Part shown: positions 1 to 8,106 of the stretch, one piece after another | Position numbering within the stretch: the stretch's first letter is position 1 | Layout: every line of letters starts with the position of its first letter | Assembly (NCBI GenBank): GCA_049649525.1 | Contig: JBARZE010000006.1 | Span: 62,001 to 126,000, forward strand | Reading direction: 5' to 3' | Source: JAAURB01 sp049649525 | GTDB lineage: Bacteria; Cyanobacteriota; Cyanobacteriia; Cyanobacteriales; Microcoleaceae | DNA: 64,000 nt | The notes under the pieces: model-generated | Database searches by the model: none | Seen by the model: the letters and a program-made list of their open reading frames with translations, nothing else | Told to the model about the DNA's origin: nothing | Translations under genes and position numbers: made by a program

Positions 1-1
1 T

Positions 2-1369
2 AGTAAAGTCAGTTGTAGTATTTATTTCCAAAGTTATATTTTAAAGTCTATTCCGACTTCTTTAGTTTTAGGATTTAACGAATTCGATCGGATTTTTAAG
101 TACCCACATATTGCCTCAGAATTTTTACCTCTAATTCGACTCTGGTCTGAACAAGCCAAAAGTATTGAGATTTGGCAAAAGCTACGACTCATTGTCAGTT
201 ATTCATCAGAGATTAATATCCCGCTGAAGCTGACTCAATCTCCGTTTAATATCGGTTTGCCCCTCAGTTTACCGCCGCTCAACTCCGAACAGGTGCAAAC
301 ATTAGCCTTACGCTACGGACTTGAATGGATCGGCCATGCTGATATTCGCCAACTGACGGAAATTGTCGGAGGACATCCTTACCTGATTCAGTTAGCGTTA
401 TATTATTTCAAATATAGTGATTCAATTACTCTCAATCAACAGTCAATTTCGACCGGGACTCAAGAGAGTGCAACACAAGCCGAACAACAACAACAACTAT
501 TTGCACGCTTTATCCGCCACAGCGCCACAGAGTCAGGAATTTATAGTGATTATTTACGAGAATTATTAACCACTCTCAACCAAGAACCTCGACTAGCAGC
601 AGTTGTTAAACAGATGTTACTGCGCGATCGCCCCCTTGAGCTAGAACCCCTGCAAACTTATCAGCTTAATAGTTTAGGATTAGTCAAATTAGAAGGCAAT
701 CGCGTCATGCTCAGTTGCGATCTATATCGCCAGTATTTTAGCAAACAATTACTCAGTCCAGAACCAACAACAGAATCTAAAGCAGCTTTGCATCTAGCCA
801 AGCCGATACAGTATTTTCCCCCGCGAAGTTTACCAACTCCTGACATTTCTTATATTGATGACCTGACTGACATCATTAGCCGATATTCCTTTGATTATTG
901 TTTACAGCGAGAATGGCGGCGGGCAGCTCGTGAACAACAAAATATATCATTAATTTTTGGAGATGTTGACTTCTTCCAACTCTACAACGATCTTTATGGT
1001 CAACTGGCTGGAGATCGGTGTTTACAAAAAGTTGCGCGGGTGATTCAAGATTGTACCCTACGACCCGCAGATGTTGTGGCCCGGTATCGAGATGAAGAGT
1101 TTGTCGTGGTGCTGCCGGGGACGGGAATTGAGGGGGCGATGCATGTAGCCGAACGTATTCGCGAACAAGTGATTGAATTAGCAATTCCTCATGGTTGTTC
1201 ACCGTTGCGCCCTCCAGTCGTCACCCTCAGCTTGGGGATAGCCAGTACGGTTCCGCCGCAAGGAGAAAAAGATGCCGCCAGCTTGGTAGAGGCCGCTAAC
1301 CACGCTCTGAGTGAGGCAAAAGTGCAAGGGCGAAACCGTGTTACAGTGGGTCAGATCGTGGAAGCTTAA
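2..1369 (+). CDS. AAA-like ATPase/GGDEF fusion protein, 5' end missing
   Basis: The frame is open from base 2, so the gene begins before the window; the first possible internal start (TTG at 257) is not the real one. The visible N-terminal part has the pattern of cyanobacterial AAA-like (AAA_35) proteins: an LVLGFNEFDRIF Walker-B-like strand, then FLPLIRLWSEQA and IWQKLRLIVSYSSE. The Walker A would lie outside the window. The C-terminal third is a GGDEF domain (DVDFFQLYND near base 960, then YGQLAGD). The signature reads RYRDEEF rather than RYGGEEF, so the catalytic glycines are lost, while the inhibitory-site motif RPAD sits five residues upstream as in regulated cyclases. It may therefore bind rather than make cyclic-di-GMP; this is inference. 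dacB follows five bases after the stop. Confidence 0.75.
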   Translation, partial: SKVSCSIYFQSYILKSIPTSLVLGFNEFDRIFKYPHIASEFLPLIRLWSEQAKSIEIWQKLRLIVSYSSEINIPLKLTQSPFNIGLPLSLPPLNSEQVQTLALRYGLEWIGHADIRQLTEIVGGHPYLIQLALYYFKYSDSITLNQQSISTGTQESATQAEQQQQLFARFIRHSATESGIYSDYLRELLTTLNQEPRLAAVVKQMLLRDRPLELEPLQTYQLNSLGLVKLEGNRVMLSCDLYRQYFSKQLLSPEPTTESKAALHLAKPIQYFPPRSLPTPDISYIDDLTDIISRYSFDYCLQREWRRAAREQQNISLIFGDVDFFQLYNDLYGQLAGDRCLQKVARVIQDCTLRPADVVARYRDEEFVVVLPGTGIEGAMHVAERIREQVIELAIPHGCSPLRPPVVTLSLGIASTVPPQGEKDAASLVEAANHALSEAKVQGRNRVTVGQIVEA

Positions 1370-1373
1370 ATTG

Positions 1374-2807
1374 ATGAGGATTGGGTTACGGTTAATTTGT
1401 CTGAGTCTGATTGTTTTTGCTACGATTTCAGCCCCTATTGTCCGGAGTCAAACGAAACCATTAATTTGTCCTAGCCAATTACCCGCAGAGATCGAAGCGA
1501 TGATTAATATTCCTCAATTTCAACGCTCTCGCTGGGGGATTTTAATTGAAACATTGCCTTCATCTGCTCCGCTTTACAGTTTAGATGCAGATCATTATTT
1601 TATTGCCGCTTCTACCGTCAAACTCATTACAACAGCAGTAGCATTGCATCAATTGGGGGCAGATTTTCGGATTGGCACATCTGTCTATGGAGATAACTCG
1701 GACAATTTACTCGTTGTGGGGCGGGGTGACCCTAGTCTAGGGGATACTCAACTCCAAGATTTAGCCCAACAATTAAAGAATCAAGGCATTACTCGAGTTA
1801 ATCATTTACAAGCAGATAATAGTTATTTTTCGGGTGTTGCGATTGACCCGAGTTGGGAATGGGAAGATATTCAAGCGGGTTATGGCGCACCGATTAATAG
1901 TTTAATTTTAAATCAAAATTCACTGGATTTAATCTTAGCGCCGCTTGCAGTCGGTCAGCCATTGAAAGTGACTTGGGTGCGTCCTCAACAAAGTAATGGC
2001 TGGACAATTGATAATCAATCCATCACAGTAACTAAAAATAAACCGGAATTTGTTGAAATTGGACGAGATTTAACTCAACCCCTTTTACGAATCGCAGGAC
2101 AGCTTCACGTCGGTTCGCAACCTGAACCCGTTTATGCAGCAGTCGTCAATCCTGCAGAAAACTTTATTCAGGGATTTGTTGAGAGTCTGACAGAAGTTGG
2201 AATTGAAGTTACAAAAAGCTCAATTACTCAGCAATCTTCAACGCTGGGATTAAAAGAATTAGCTTATGTTGAATCTCCGCCAATTTCTGAGTTAATTCAA
2301 GAGGTTAATTTAGAAAGTAATAATGTATTTGCCGGAGCTTTATTGCAGACTTTAGGAGTTCGTAAAAATCCACAGGATACAGTAACCGGAGGATTAAATC
2401 AGATCCAACAAACATTAACGCAATGGGGGATAAATCCGGATAGCTATGTATTAGTCGATGGTTCGGGTTTATCTCGGCAAAATTGGCTCAGTCCTCAAAC
2501 ATTAGTTCAAGTTTTACAAGTGATGGCGACATTTCCTGAATTTGAACAGTATAAAAATTCTTTACCCATTGCCGGAGTGAGTGGCACTCTTAAAAACCGA
2601 TTTTTAAACACTGCAGCCGCTAATATTGTTCAAGCAAAAACAGGGACATTATCAGGGGTTAACGCTTTAGCGGGATATATTAATCCGCCCCATTATTCCC
2701 CGCTGACATTTAGTATTATGCTGAATCAATCTCAGGTATCGAGTAGAGACTCTCGTCAGATGATCGATCGGATTGTGTTGTTATTAACTCGTTTGCAACC
2801 TTGTTAG
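1374..2807 (+). CDS. dacB: D-alanyl-D-alanine carboxypeptidase/endopeptidase, peptidase S13 (PBP4 type)
   Basis: This periplasmic penicillin-binding protein trims or cleaves peptidoglycan cross-links. The three active-site motifs of the S13 family are present: STVK (SxxK) after a PLYSLDADHYFIAA stretch, SNN in LESNNVFAG (SxN), and KTG in AKTGTLSG near the C-terminus. The chosen ATG gives a 477-residue protein starting MRIGLRLICLSLIVFATIS, a typical signal peptide. An upstream start at 1311 would overlap the previous gene and put 21 extra residues before the signal, so it is less likely. It lies five bases after the AAA/GGDEF gene, possibly co-transcribed, and its stop is ten bases from the convergent HTH gene. 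Confidence 0.9.
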   Translation: MRIGLRLICLSLIVFATISAPIVRSQTKPLICPSQLPAEIEAMINIPQFQRSRWGILIETLPSSAPLYSLDADHYFIAASTVKLITTAVALHQLGADFRIGTSVYGDNSDNLLVVGRGDPSLGDTQLQDLAQQLKNQGITRVNHLQADNSYFSGVAIDPSWEWEDIQAGYGAPINSLILNQNSLDLILAPLAVGQPLKVTWVRPQQSNGWTIDNQSITVTKNKPEFVEIGRDLTQPLLRIAGQLHVGSQPEPVYAAVVNPAENFIQGFVESLTEVGIEVTKSSITQQSSTLGLKELAYVESPPISELIQEVNLESNNVFAGALLQTLGVRKNPQDTVTGGLNQIQQTLTQWGINPDSYVLVDGSGLSRQNWLSPQTLVQVLQVMATFPEFEQYKNSLPIAGVSGTLKNRFLNTAAANIVQAKTGTLSGVNALAGYINPPHYSPLTFSIMLNQSQVSSRDSRQMIDRIVLLLTRLQPC

Positions 2808-2817
2808 CTGAAAACTC

Positions 2818-3837
2818 CTAAAATCGATAAACTTGACCATCAATAAAAAGTCTAGTAATCCCCTTAGCTTGTAAATAAGATGCTGTTTTTTGTAGCAGTT
2901 GACTATCTGGAACTTTGAAAACCCGTTGATTACGCGCTGAAAACCGACTCGCAACCCGATGATTATCAAAAATCGGTAAAGTTTTTTTCTGGATTTCTTC
3001 GGCTGGAATTTGACCTAACTCACTAAATGCTTTTAAGGGTCTTGTAATTAGCTCTGAAAATCGATCGATCACTAAGTAACAAGTCCGAGGTAAATTGGCT
3101 TCACTCAAAGGCAGAATTTGAATTTTGTCAGCATTAGATTGGGATGAGATTTGCTCCTTTAAAATTAATAATTCATTAGACGTATTTCCGTCTACTTCTA
3201 GTTCATCTTCTTCTAAATAATCCTCATCATCATCATCTTCTTCAAACTCACTTAAGTCTTCAGAAGAACTAAAGAAATCTTCTAATGTCAACTGTTGAGC
3301 ATCAGGCTTAAGAATCGGTTGACGACTTGTGGTTTGGGGAGATGGGATTATTTTTTTGGCAACAGTAGGTTGTTCAACTTCGGGTGAGTCCAAGAGTGAG
3401 TCCTCTGTGGTCTCTGTGGTCGTTGCCTCCGCTGCAGAGGAACGTTTCCGCCGCCGTTTAGAGCTACGACTAATATTCGGTTCACTCAACTGAGGCGTTG
3501 AAGGCTCGTGAGATTCTACCTCAGATTGTGAGTCTGCTTCTATTTCAGGGGGTGAGGGGATAGGCTCAGATTGGGTTTCAAGGGTTAAAATGGGTGTTGA
3601 AGTGGCTGCTGCTTTAGCTTTGCGTGCAGAGCGTTTTCCTGTACGATGAAGACGTTGTTTTTGTTGAGTCAAGCTATCATACAGTTCTTTGGGAATCGCG
3701 CCTTGCAGGATGCGTCTGACAGTCGAACTACTCACACCATAACGCTCTGCTAGGGTAATGGTTGTTTCTTCTGGTGTTTCTTGATAAATTTGGACGATTT
3801 CCTGTTTCTGAGCATCAGATAGTTTTGAAGATGACAT
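2818..3837 (-). CDS. Helix-turn-helix protein with long acidic linker, conserved hypothetical
   Basis: The first 60 residues form a transposase-like helix-turn-helix (KLSDAQKQEIVQIYQE, then ERYGVSSSTVRRIL), which suggests DNA binding. A basic patch (GKRSARKAKAA) and a low-complexity Ser/Thr/Pro/Glu segment follow, with a strongly acidic run (EFEEDDDDEDYLEEDELEVD) around residues 195-220. The last 100 residues form a folded domain containing CYLVIDRFSELITRPL and ending RLFIDGQVYRF. Only the HTH resembles transposases; no catalytic domain is visible, so I read it as a stand-alone cyanobacterial DNA-binding protein of unknown role. It is convergent with dacB. Confidence 0.75.
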   Translation of the reverse strand: MSSSKLSDAQKQEIVQIYQETPEETTITLAERYGVSSSTVRRILQGAIPKELYDSLTQQKQRLHRTGKRSARKAKAAATSTPILTLETQSEPIPSPPEIEADSQSEVESHEPSTPQLSEPNISRSSKRRRKRSSAAEATTTETTEDSLLDSPEVEQPTVAKKIIPSPQTTSRQPILKPDAQQLTLEDFFSSSEDLSEFEEDDDDEDYLEEDELEVDGNTSNELLILKEQISSQSNADKIQILPLSEANLPRTCYLVIDRFSELITRPLKAFSELGQIPAEEIQKKTLPIFDNHRVASRFSARNQRVFKVPDSQLLQKTASYLQAKGITRLFIDGQVYRF

Positions 3838-4160
3838 TCGGGATTTTAAACTAACGGTTGAGCAGTAAACATTATTTGAAGTGAGACGCTCAGAACGAGT
3901 GATTGATGTTCACCCATTCTAGTATCGGAAGTCTCGATTATATTATAAGATCGTGCACAGCAATTATATTAAATATTAGATGAGACAATCTGGGTAAAAA
4001 TACCCTAACTTTAGGATATCACTTTACTGTCTTGAATTTTAGTTGATTCATAAAAATTTTTAGCAAGTCCGCTGAAGAAGTGAAACAATATTAGTATTAT
4101 CCCAGACTCCCATTCTAAACAAAGTCGTCAATCATCTCAATTCACCGATGAAAATTGATC
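3838..4160. other. Intergenic stretch, no gene seen
   Basis: This AT-rich spacer lies upstream of the minus-strand HTH gene and downstream of the CcbP-like gene. It probably holds the promoter of the HTH gene, but I could not single out a convincing -35/-10 pair. No repeat or RNA gene is apparent. Confidence 0.5.
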
Positions 4161-4799
4161 TCAATCGTAGTTAATAAACCAAATACAATAATCTTCTATG
4201 ATAGAATAGTTGAGAGAATCTGGTGTAAGGGCGACTAAGTCTGCTAAAGGTAAAGTAAATTGTTGACGATCGCTAGTTCGTTCAACTTCAACAAAAATGC
4301 CGTCAATTTCTGAAACAGTTTGAGAAAATTCCAATAACTTAAAAGTATCAGTATGAGTTGGATATTTTTTTTTCAAGCGTTCATAGGTTCGAGATGTCCC
4401 TGAACCCAATAAGTATTCTTCTTCCCAAGAAAAGTTTTCTCGTCCGGTTAGGTAACAAGGGGTTTCGAGGGTTGTTTGCAGAAAATTACAGTATTTTTTA
4501 AGATTCTGCTGGTTACATTTAATTTTTTTATTGCCTAAAATAGTTTGAATTTTGGTTTCAAATTCTTCAATATTAAATTCATCAGACCCCAGTAACAATC
4601 CATCAGAATCGGTTAACCCTAAATCCTCGAATTTTTCAATTAGACTGGTGACAGCAGCAATCATATCAGAATTGATCGGACTGCGTTGTTGATTGTTGAA
4701 CTGTCCAGATAAAATCGTTTCATCAATTTGTATGGGTTTGAGATCTTCTGGGGGAGGCTGGGATTTCTGCTTTTTCTTTTTTTGATAAGATTTAGACAT
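4161..4799 (-). CDS. CcbP-like (calcium-binding protein family) conserved protein
   Basis: A soluble 212-residue protein with a basic N-terminus (SKSYQKKKKQKSQ). The C-terminal half has the layout I associate with cyanobacterial CcbP-domain proteins: PCYLTGRENFSWEEEYLLG, then YERLKKKYPTHTDTFKLLEF, a strand IFVEVERTSDRQQFTLPLADL and a final DYCIWFINYD. CcbP proteins bind calcium through acidic surfaces and in heterocystous cyanobacteria buffer calcium; whether this copy binds calcium cannot be seen. The N-terminal 90 residues are not part of that domain and I do not recognise them. It is divergent from the DUF2301 gene, with about 84 bases between the two starts. Confidence 0.55.
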   Translation of the reverse strand: MSKSYQKKKKQKSQPPPEDLKPIQIDETILSGQFNNQQRSPINSDMIAAVTSLIEKFEDLGLTDSDGLLLGSDEFNIEEFETKIQTILGNKKIKCNQQNLKKYCNFLQTTLETPCYLTGRENFSWEEEYLLGSGTSRTYERLKKKYPTHTDTFKLLEFSQTVSEIDGIFVEVERTSDRQQFTLPLADLVALTPDSLNYSIIEDYCIWFINYD

Positions 4800-4883
4800 T
4801 CTTATAGATCTATAAGGAAGACAAATGACCTGAGATCCAGGTAATAATCATTACTGTGAGATGGTATAAAAAGGAAGGAATTG

Positions 4884-5546
4884 ATGAGCAAACAAACGTA
4901 TATTTCTGAGTCAACCACTTACCAAGGTCAGTTTGGTGAATATACAATCACAAGTCACGATCGCATTGAGGTGATTATCTATCGAACTGGTTTAATGATA
5001 GCAGCTTTATGTTTTGGAATTGGCACGGCGATAGTTGTATGGCCGGCTGATTCAGTGATGTCCTTATCTGCATTAACTGTGCTGTATGCCTGTTTCTGGG
5101 CTGCATTGGGAGTCAGTTTATTTACAATTCATATCTACTTAGCTATTTTACACCGACTGCTTCAACTGTTTTGGTTAATTGGTGGAATAGCGGCTGTCGT
5201 CGTGATGCTGAATTATTCAGAGCCTTTAGCCGCTGCAGTTTATCATCATCCCCAAACTTTATGGGGAGTCGGTTGGACTTTTGTTGCCTTAAGCGGGATT
5301 TATTTTAAGGAAGCATTTTGCTTTAATCGGATAGAAACAAAATTACTCACCCCAATAGTGCCATTACTGTTACTCGGTTACATGGCTGGCTTTTGGTCTG
5401 TGATGAATCAAAAGTTTTTGCTATTTTTCTGGGCAATTCAATTTATGATCTTCGCAATTCGCAAAGCCTTTCAAGCACTCGACCCAGATATTGGGGATAA
5501 AAGCGTGTTTGAATATCTACGCAATCAACGTTCGGTTGAAGCTTAA
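4884..5546 (+). CDS. DUF2301 family integral membrane protein
   Basis: A 220-residue membrane protein of the cyanobacterial DUF2301 family, function unknown. About six or seven hydrophobic helices are visible, starting with TGLMIAALCFGIGTAIVVW and ending with FLLFFWAIQFMIFAIR; the C-terminal tail carries the family-like ALDPDIGDKSVFEYLR. I place the start at the ATG at 4884, with AAGGAAGG as ribosome binding site; a TTG directly before it extends the frame by one codon only. It stands alone on its strand. Confidence 0.7.
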   Translation: MSKQTYISESTTYQGQFGEYTITSHDRIEVIIYRTGLMIAALCFGIGTAIVVWPADSVMSLSALTVLYACFWAALGVSLFTIHIYLAILHRLLQLFWLIGGIAAVVVMLNYSEPLAAAVYHHPQTLWGVGWTFVALSGIYFKEAFCFNRIETKLLTPIVPLLLLGYMAGFWSVMNQKFLLFFWAIQFMIFAIRKAFQALDPDIGDKSVFEYLRNQRSVEA

Positions 5547-5726
5547 AAGTGACGGGGACAGAGGGGCGGAATCATCAGTCATCAGGTATACCTTTTCCCG
5601 ATTGCGGGTGTCTTCCCTTCTGCACCTACTGGCTTAAATGACAGAATTACTAATAAGTATTTATGCCTATAGGTAGATGACTAAATCAGAATATATTATT
5701 ATATCATTTATTTAGAAATAATTTAC

Positions 5727-5754
5727 TTGACATTTGTTCACGATTTGTTAGAAT
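5727..5754 (+). promoter_or_regulatory. Sigma-70 type promoter for the fasciclin lipoprotein gene
   Basis: A perfect -35 box TTGACA at 5727-5732 and a near-consensus -10 box TAGAAT at 5749-5754 are 16 bases apart and lie 56 bases before the start codon of the fasciclin gene. No experimental support is available from sequence alone. Confidence 0.55.
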
Positions 5755-5810
5755 TCAGCAAACTGAGAAATAATTTGTTGTTCTCTCTCACTGTTATTTG
5801 ATAAATCGAT

Positions 5811-6485
5811 ATGACTAAAATCTCTGTAATGACTAAAAAAGCCTTTGTTCTCCTCACCGCTTTGGGGAGTGTTTCTTTCTTAGCTGCTTGTGGTGGCAGT
5901 ACTCCGACTGCTGAAACAACAACTCCCGACGAACCGATTCAAGAGCAAGCTTTAGAAACACCAGATACACCCACCGCAGAAGTTCCTTCTATTGAGGACA
6001 CAACTACAGCAGTGACTTCTGATGAAGCTGACACCACTGCGACTCCCGTTGCTAACGATGCAACAATTGTGGCGATCGCTAGCCAAGATGACACCTTCAG
6101 CACTCTGGTTGCAGCATTAAGCGCAGCAGATTTAGCAGAAGTTCTGTCCGGAGAAGGCCCCTTCACTGTTTTTGCTCCGACAGATGAAGCATTTGCTGCA
6201 TTACCAGAAGGAACTGTTGAAGAGTTACTGAAGCCTGAAAACAGAGACCAGCTTGTCAAACTGTTAACTTATCATGTTGTTCCGGCTCAAGTTGCTTCAA
6301 CTGAAATTGCATCAGGCGCTGTAGAAACAGTCCAAGGTGAACCCCTCAATGTCCAAGTTGATGAAGCCACTCAAACTGTGATGGTCAACAATGCGACTGT
6401 CACTCAAGCTGATATTATCGGCAGCAACGGTGTAATTCATGCAATTGACGCTGTAATGCTTCCCCCTTCTGAACTTGAACAATAG
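5811..6485 (+). CDS. Fasciclin (FAS1/BIGH3) domain lipoprotein
   Basis: A 224-residue exported lipoprotein. The N-terminus has a basic start, a hydrophobic core (AFVLLTALGSVSFL) and a lipobox LAAC, so it should be acylated on Cys. A Thr/Glu/Pro/Ala-rich linker of about 55 residues follows. The C-terminal 135 residues are one FAS1 domain: TIVAIASQDDTFSTLVAAL, then FTVFAPTDEAFAALP (H1-like motif), LLTYHVVPA, and NGVIHAIDAVMLPP (H2-like). FAS1 proteins mediate adhesion. The ATG at 5829 is an alternative start that would still leave a signal peptide. A hairpin terminator follows. Confidence 0.85.
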   Translation: MTKISVMTKKAFVLLTALGSVSFLAACGGSTPTAETTTPDEPIQEQALETPDTPTAEVPSIEDTTTAVTSDEADTTATPVANDATIVAIASQDDTFSTLVAALSAADLAEVLSGEGPFTVFAPTDEAFAALPEGTVEELLKPENRDQLVKLLTYHVVPAQVASTEIASGAVETVQGEPLNVQVDEATQTVMVNNATVTQADIIGSNGVIHAIDAVMLPPSELEQ

Positions 6486-6522
6486 GTTCTGAATTAAACA
6501 GTAATCTATTCATTCTAATAAG

Positions 6523-6552
6523 GAGACGTTCTACAGTGAACGCCTCTTTTTT
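6523..6552 (+). terminator. Rho-independent terminator after the fasciclin gene
   Basis: A nine-base stem (GAGACGTTC pairing with GAACGCCTC, one A-C mismatch) with a six-base loop is followed directly by six T residues, 38 bases after the stop codon. Confidence 0.75.
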
Positions 6553-7047
6553 GTGCTGCACCTGATATTTTTTAACCAGAATTCATCAAGCGATATAAGA
6601 ACTGAGATCATGGCTTTTCGATTTAACTGATTTAATTCTCTTGTATGATTGCGGTTTATCTCTAAAATTATAAAATCTGTCGATCATAATAATTTAACTC
6701 ATTTATCATCTATTTTTAATTACTGTTTAATTTGTCATGAAATGAGTCAAGCAAAACCCGTTATATTAAGTAATTTTATCTCAATGATTACTCAAAATTA
6801 TTGAATAGAGATTTAGAAGCGGCTTGGTTTGATATTCTCTTAATCATATAGATTGAGATAGAGCTAAGTAGAAGCAATAGATATTAAGCTTTTTATTACT
6901 TGTTAACTAATGAAAATTAAGAAAATATAATAGGGTTGCTAATACTAGAAATTATGTGTAAATTATTACAGTAGTTTTAAAAAAATGAGTGATTAAATTT
7001 AAACAGCAGCGCTAATTAATTGAGTTGTCCCATTTGAGAAAATAACT
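6553..7047. other. AT-rich intergenic region upstream of ldh
   Basis: About 490 bases without a credible coding frame on either strand. It is strongly AT-rich towards ldh and should carry the ldh promoter, but I cannot name the boxes with confidence. Confidence 0.5.
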
Positions 7048-8046
7048 ATGTTTGAAGGATTATTTAAAACCCATTCAGATTCTGAAGAGATTAATAGCTA
7101 TATTCGCCCTCGAAAAGGTGTGATTATTGGCGCAGGACAAGTGGGAATGGCTTGTGCTTATTCACTACTAATTCAAAATTGTTTTGATGAATTAGTTTTA
7201 CAGGATATTAATCAAGAAAAAGCCGAAGGGGAGGTGATGGATTTAATGCATGGTATTCCTTTTATTTCCCCTACAAAAATAACAGCCGGAAGTGTAGCTG
7301 ATGTGGGAAAAGATGCAGATTTTATTATTATCACAGCCGGGGCTAGTCAGAAACAAGGAGAAAGCCGTTTAGATCTGCTTCAACGAAATGTTAAAATCTT
7401 TAAAAGTTTAATTGGAGATATTACTCAATATTGCCCCGATGCAATTTTATTAATTGTGAGTAACCCGGTCGATATTATGACTTATGTGACTCTGAAACTT
7501 TCAGGGTTTCCGAGTTCTCGGGTGATGGGTTCAGGAACCGTTTTAGATACGGCTCGGTTTCGGGCATTACTGGCCGAAAAACTGGATTTAGACCCTCGTA
7601 GTGTTCATGCTTATATTATCGGAGAACATGGCGATAGTGAGGTTCCGGTGTGGAGTAAAGCTAATGTTGCTGGGATGAAAATTTGTGAGGGAGACTGGTA
7701 CGGGAGTCCGGCTTTTGGGGCAGAAGAATTAAATCAGATTTTTGAACAAGTTAAAAACGCAGCTTACGAAATTATTAACCGAAAAGGCTATACCTCCTAT
7801 GCCATTGGTTTAGCAGCCACTGATATTGTTACAGCGATTCTCCGGGATCAAAATCGAGTGTTAACAGTCAGTAGCTTAGTTGAAGGACTCTACAATTTAC
7901 CTGAAATTTGTATTAGTTTACCGACTATTGTCAATCGGCAAGGCGCAGCAAAAGTGCTGAATTTTAGTTTAAGCGAAACGGAAGAAAAACAACTCTGTCA
8001 ATCTGCTAAACTGCTGCGAGAAGTGTTTGATAAGCTGGATATTTAG
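7048..8046 (+). CDS. ldh: L-lactate dehydrogenase
   Basis: This enzyme interconverts pyruvate and L-lactate with NADH. The 332-residue length fits the family. The Rossmann motif GAGQVG lies near residue 28 with the NAD-ribose aspartate in LQDIN. The substrate loop reads AGASQKQGESRLDL: Gln at 101 (family position 102) marks lactate rather than malate specificity. Arg 107, Asp 167, Arg 170 and catalytic His 194 (GEHGDSE) are present. pyk starts 60 bases downstream on the same strand, so the pair may be one transcript drawing on pyruvate. This suggests dark or anoxic fermentation, which is inference. No strong ribosome binding site is visible before the ATG. Confidence 0.92.
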   Translation: MFEGLFKTHSDSEEINSYIRPRKGVIIGAGQVGMACAYSLLIQNCFDELVLQDINQEKAEGEVMDLMHGIPFISPTKITAGSVADVGKDADFIIITAGASQKQGESRLDLLQRNVKIFKSLIGDITQYCPDAILLIVSNPVDIMTYVTLKLSGFPSSRVMGSGTVLDTARFRALLAEKLDLDPRSVHAYIIGEHGDSEVPVWSKANVAGMKICEGDWYGSPAFGAEELNQIFEQVKNAAYEIINRKGYTSYAIGLAATDIVTAILRDQNRVLTVSSLVEGLYNLPEICISLPTIVNRQGAAKVLNFSLSETEEKQLCQSAKLLREVFDKLDI

Positions 8047-8106
8047 ATTGAGTCAGCCACCCAATCATTGCCTTTTTTGCTTTATTTAGTTATCCCTCAA
8101 ATTGTT

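Noticed and set aside
876..1202. 108-codon open frame on the minus strand
   Set aside because: Lies fully antisense to the GGDEF domain, whose motifs are clear; no family features.
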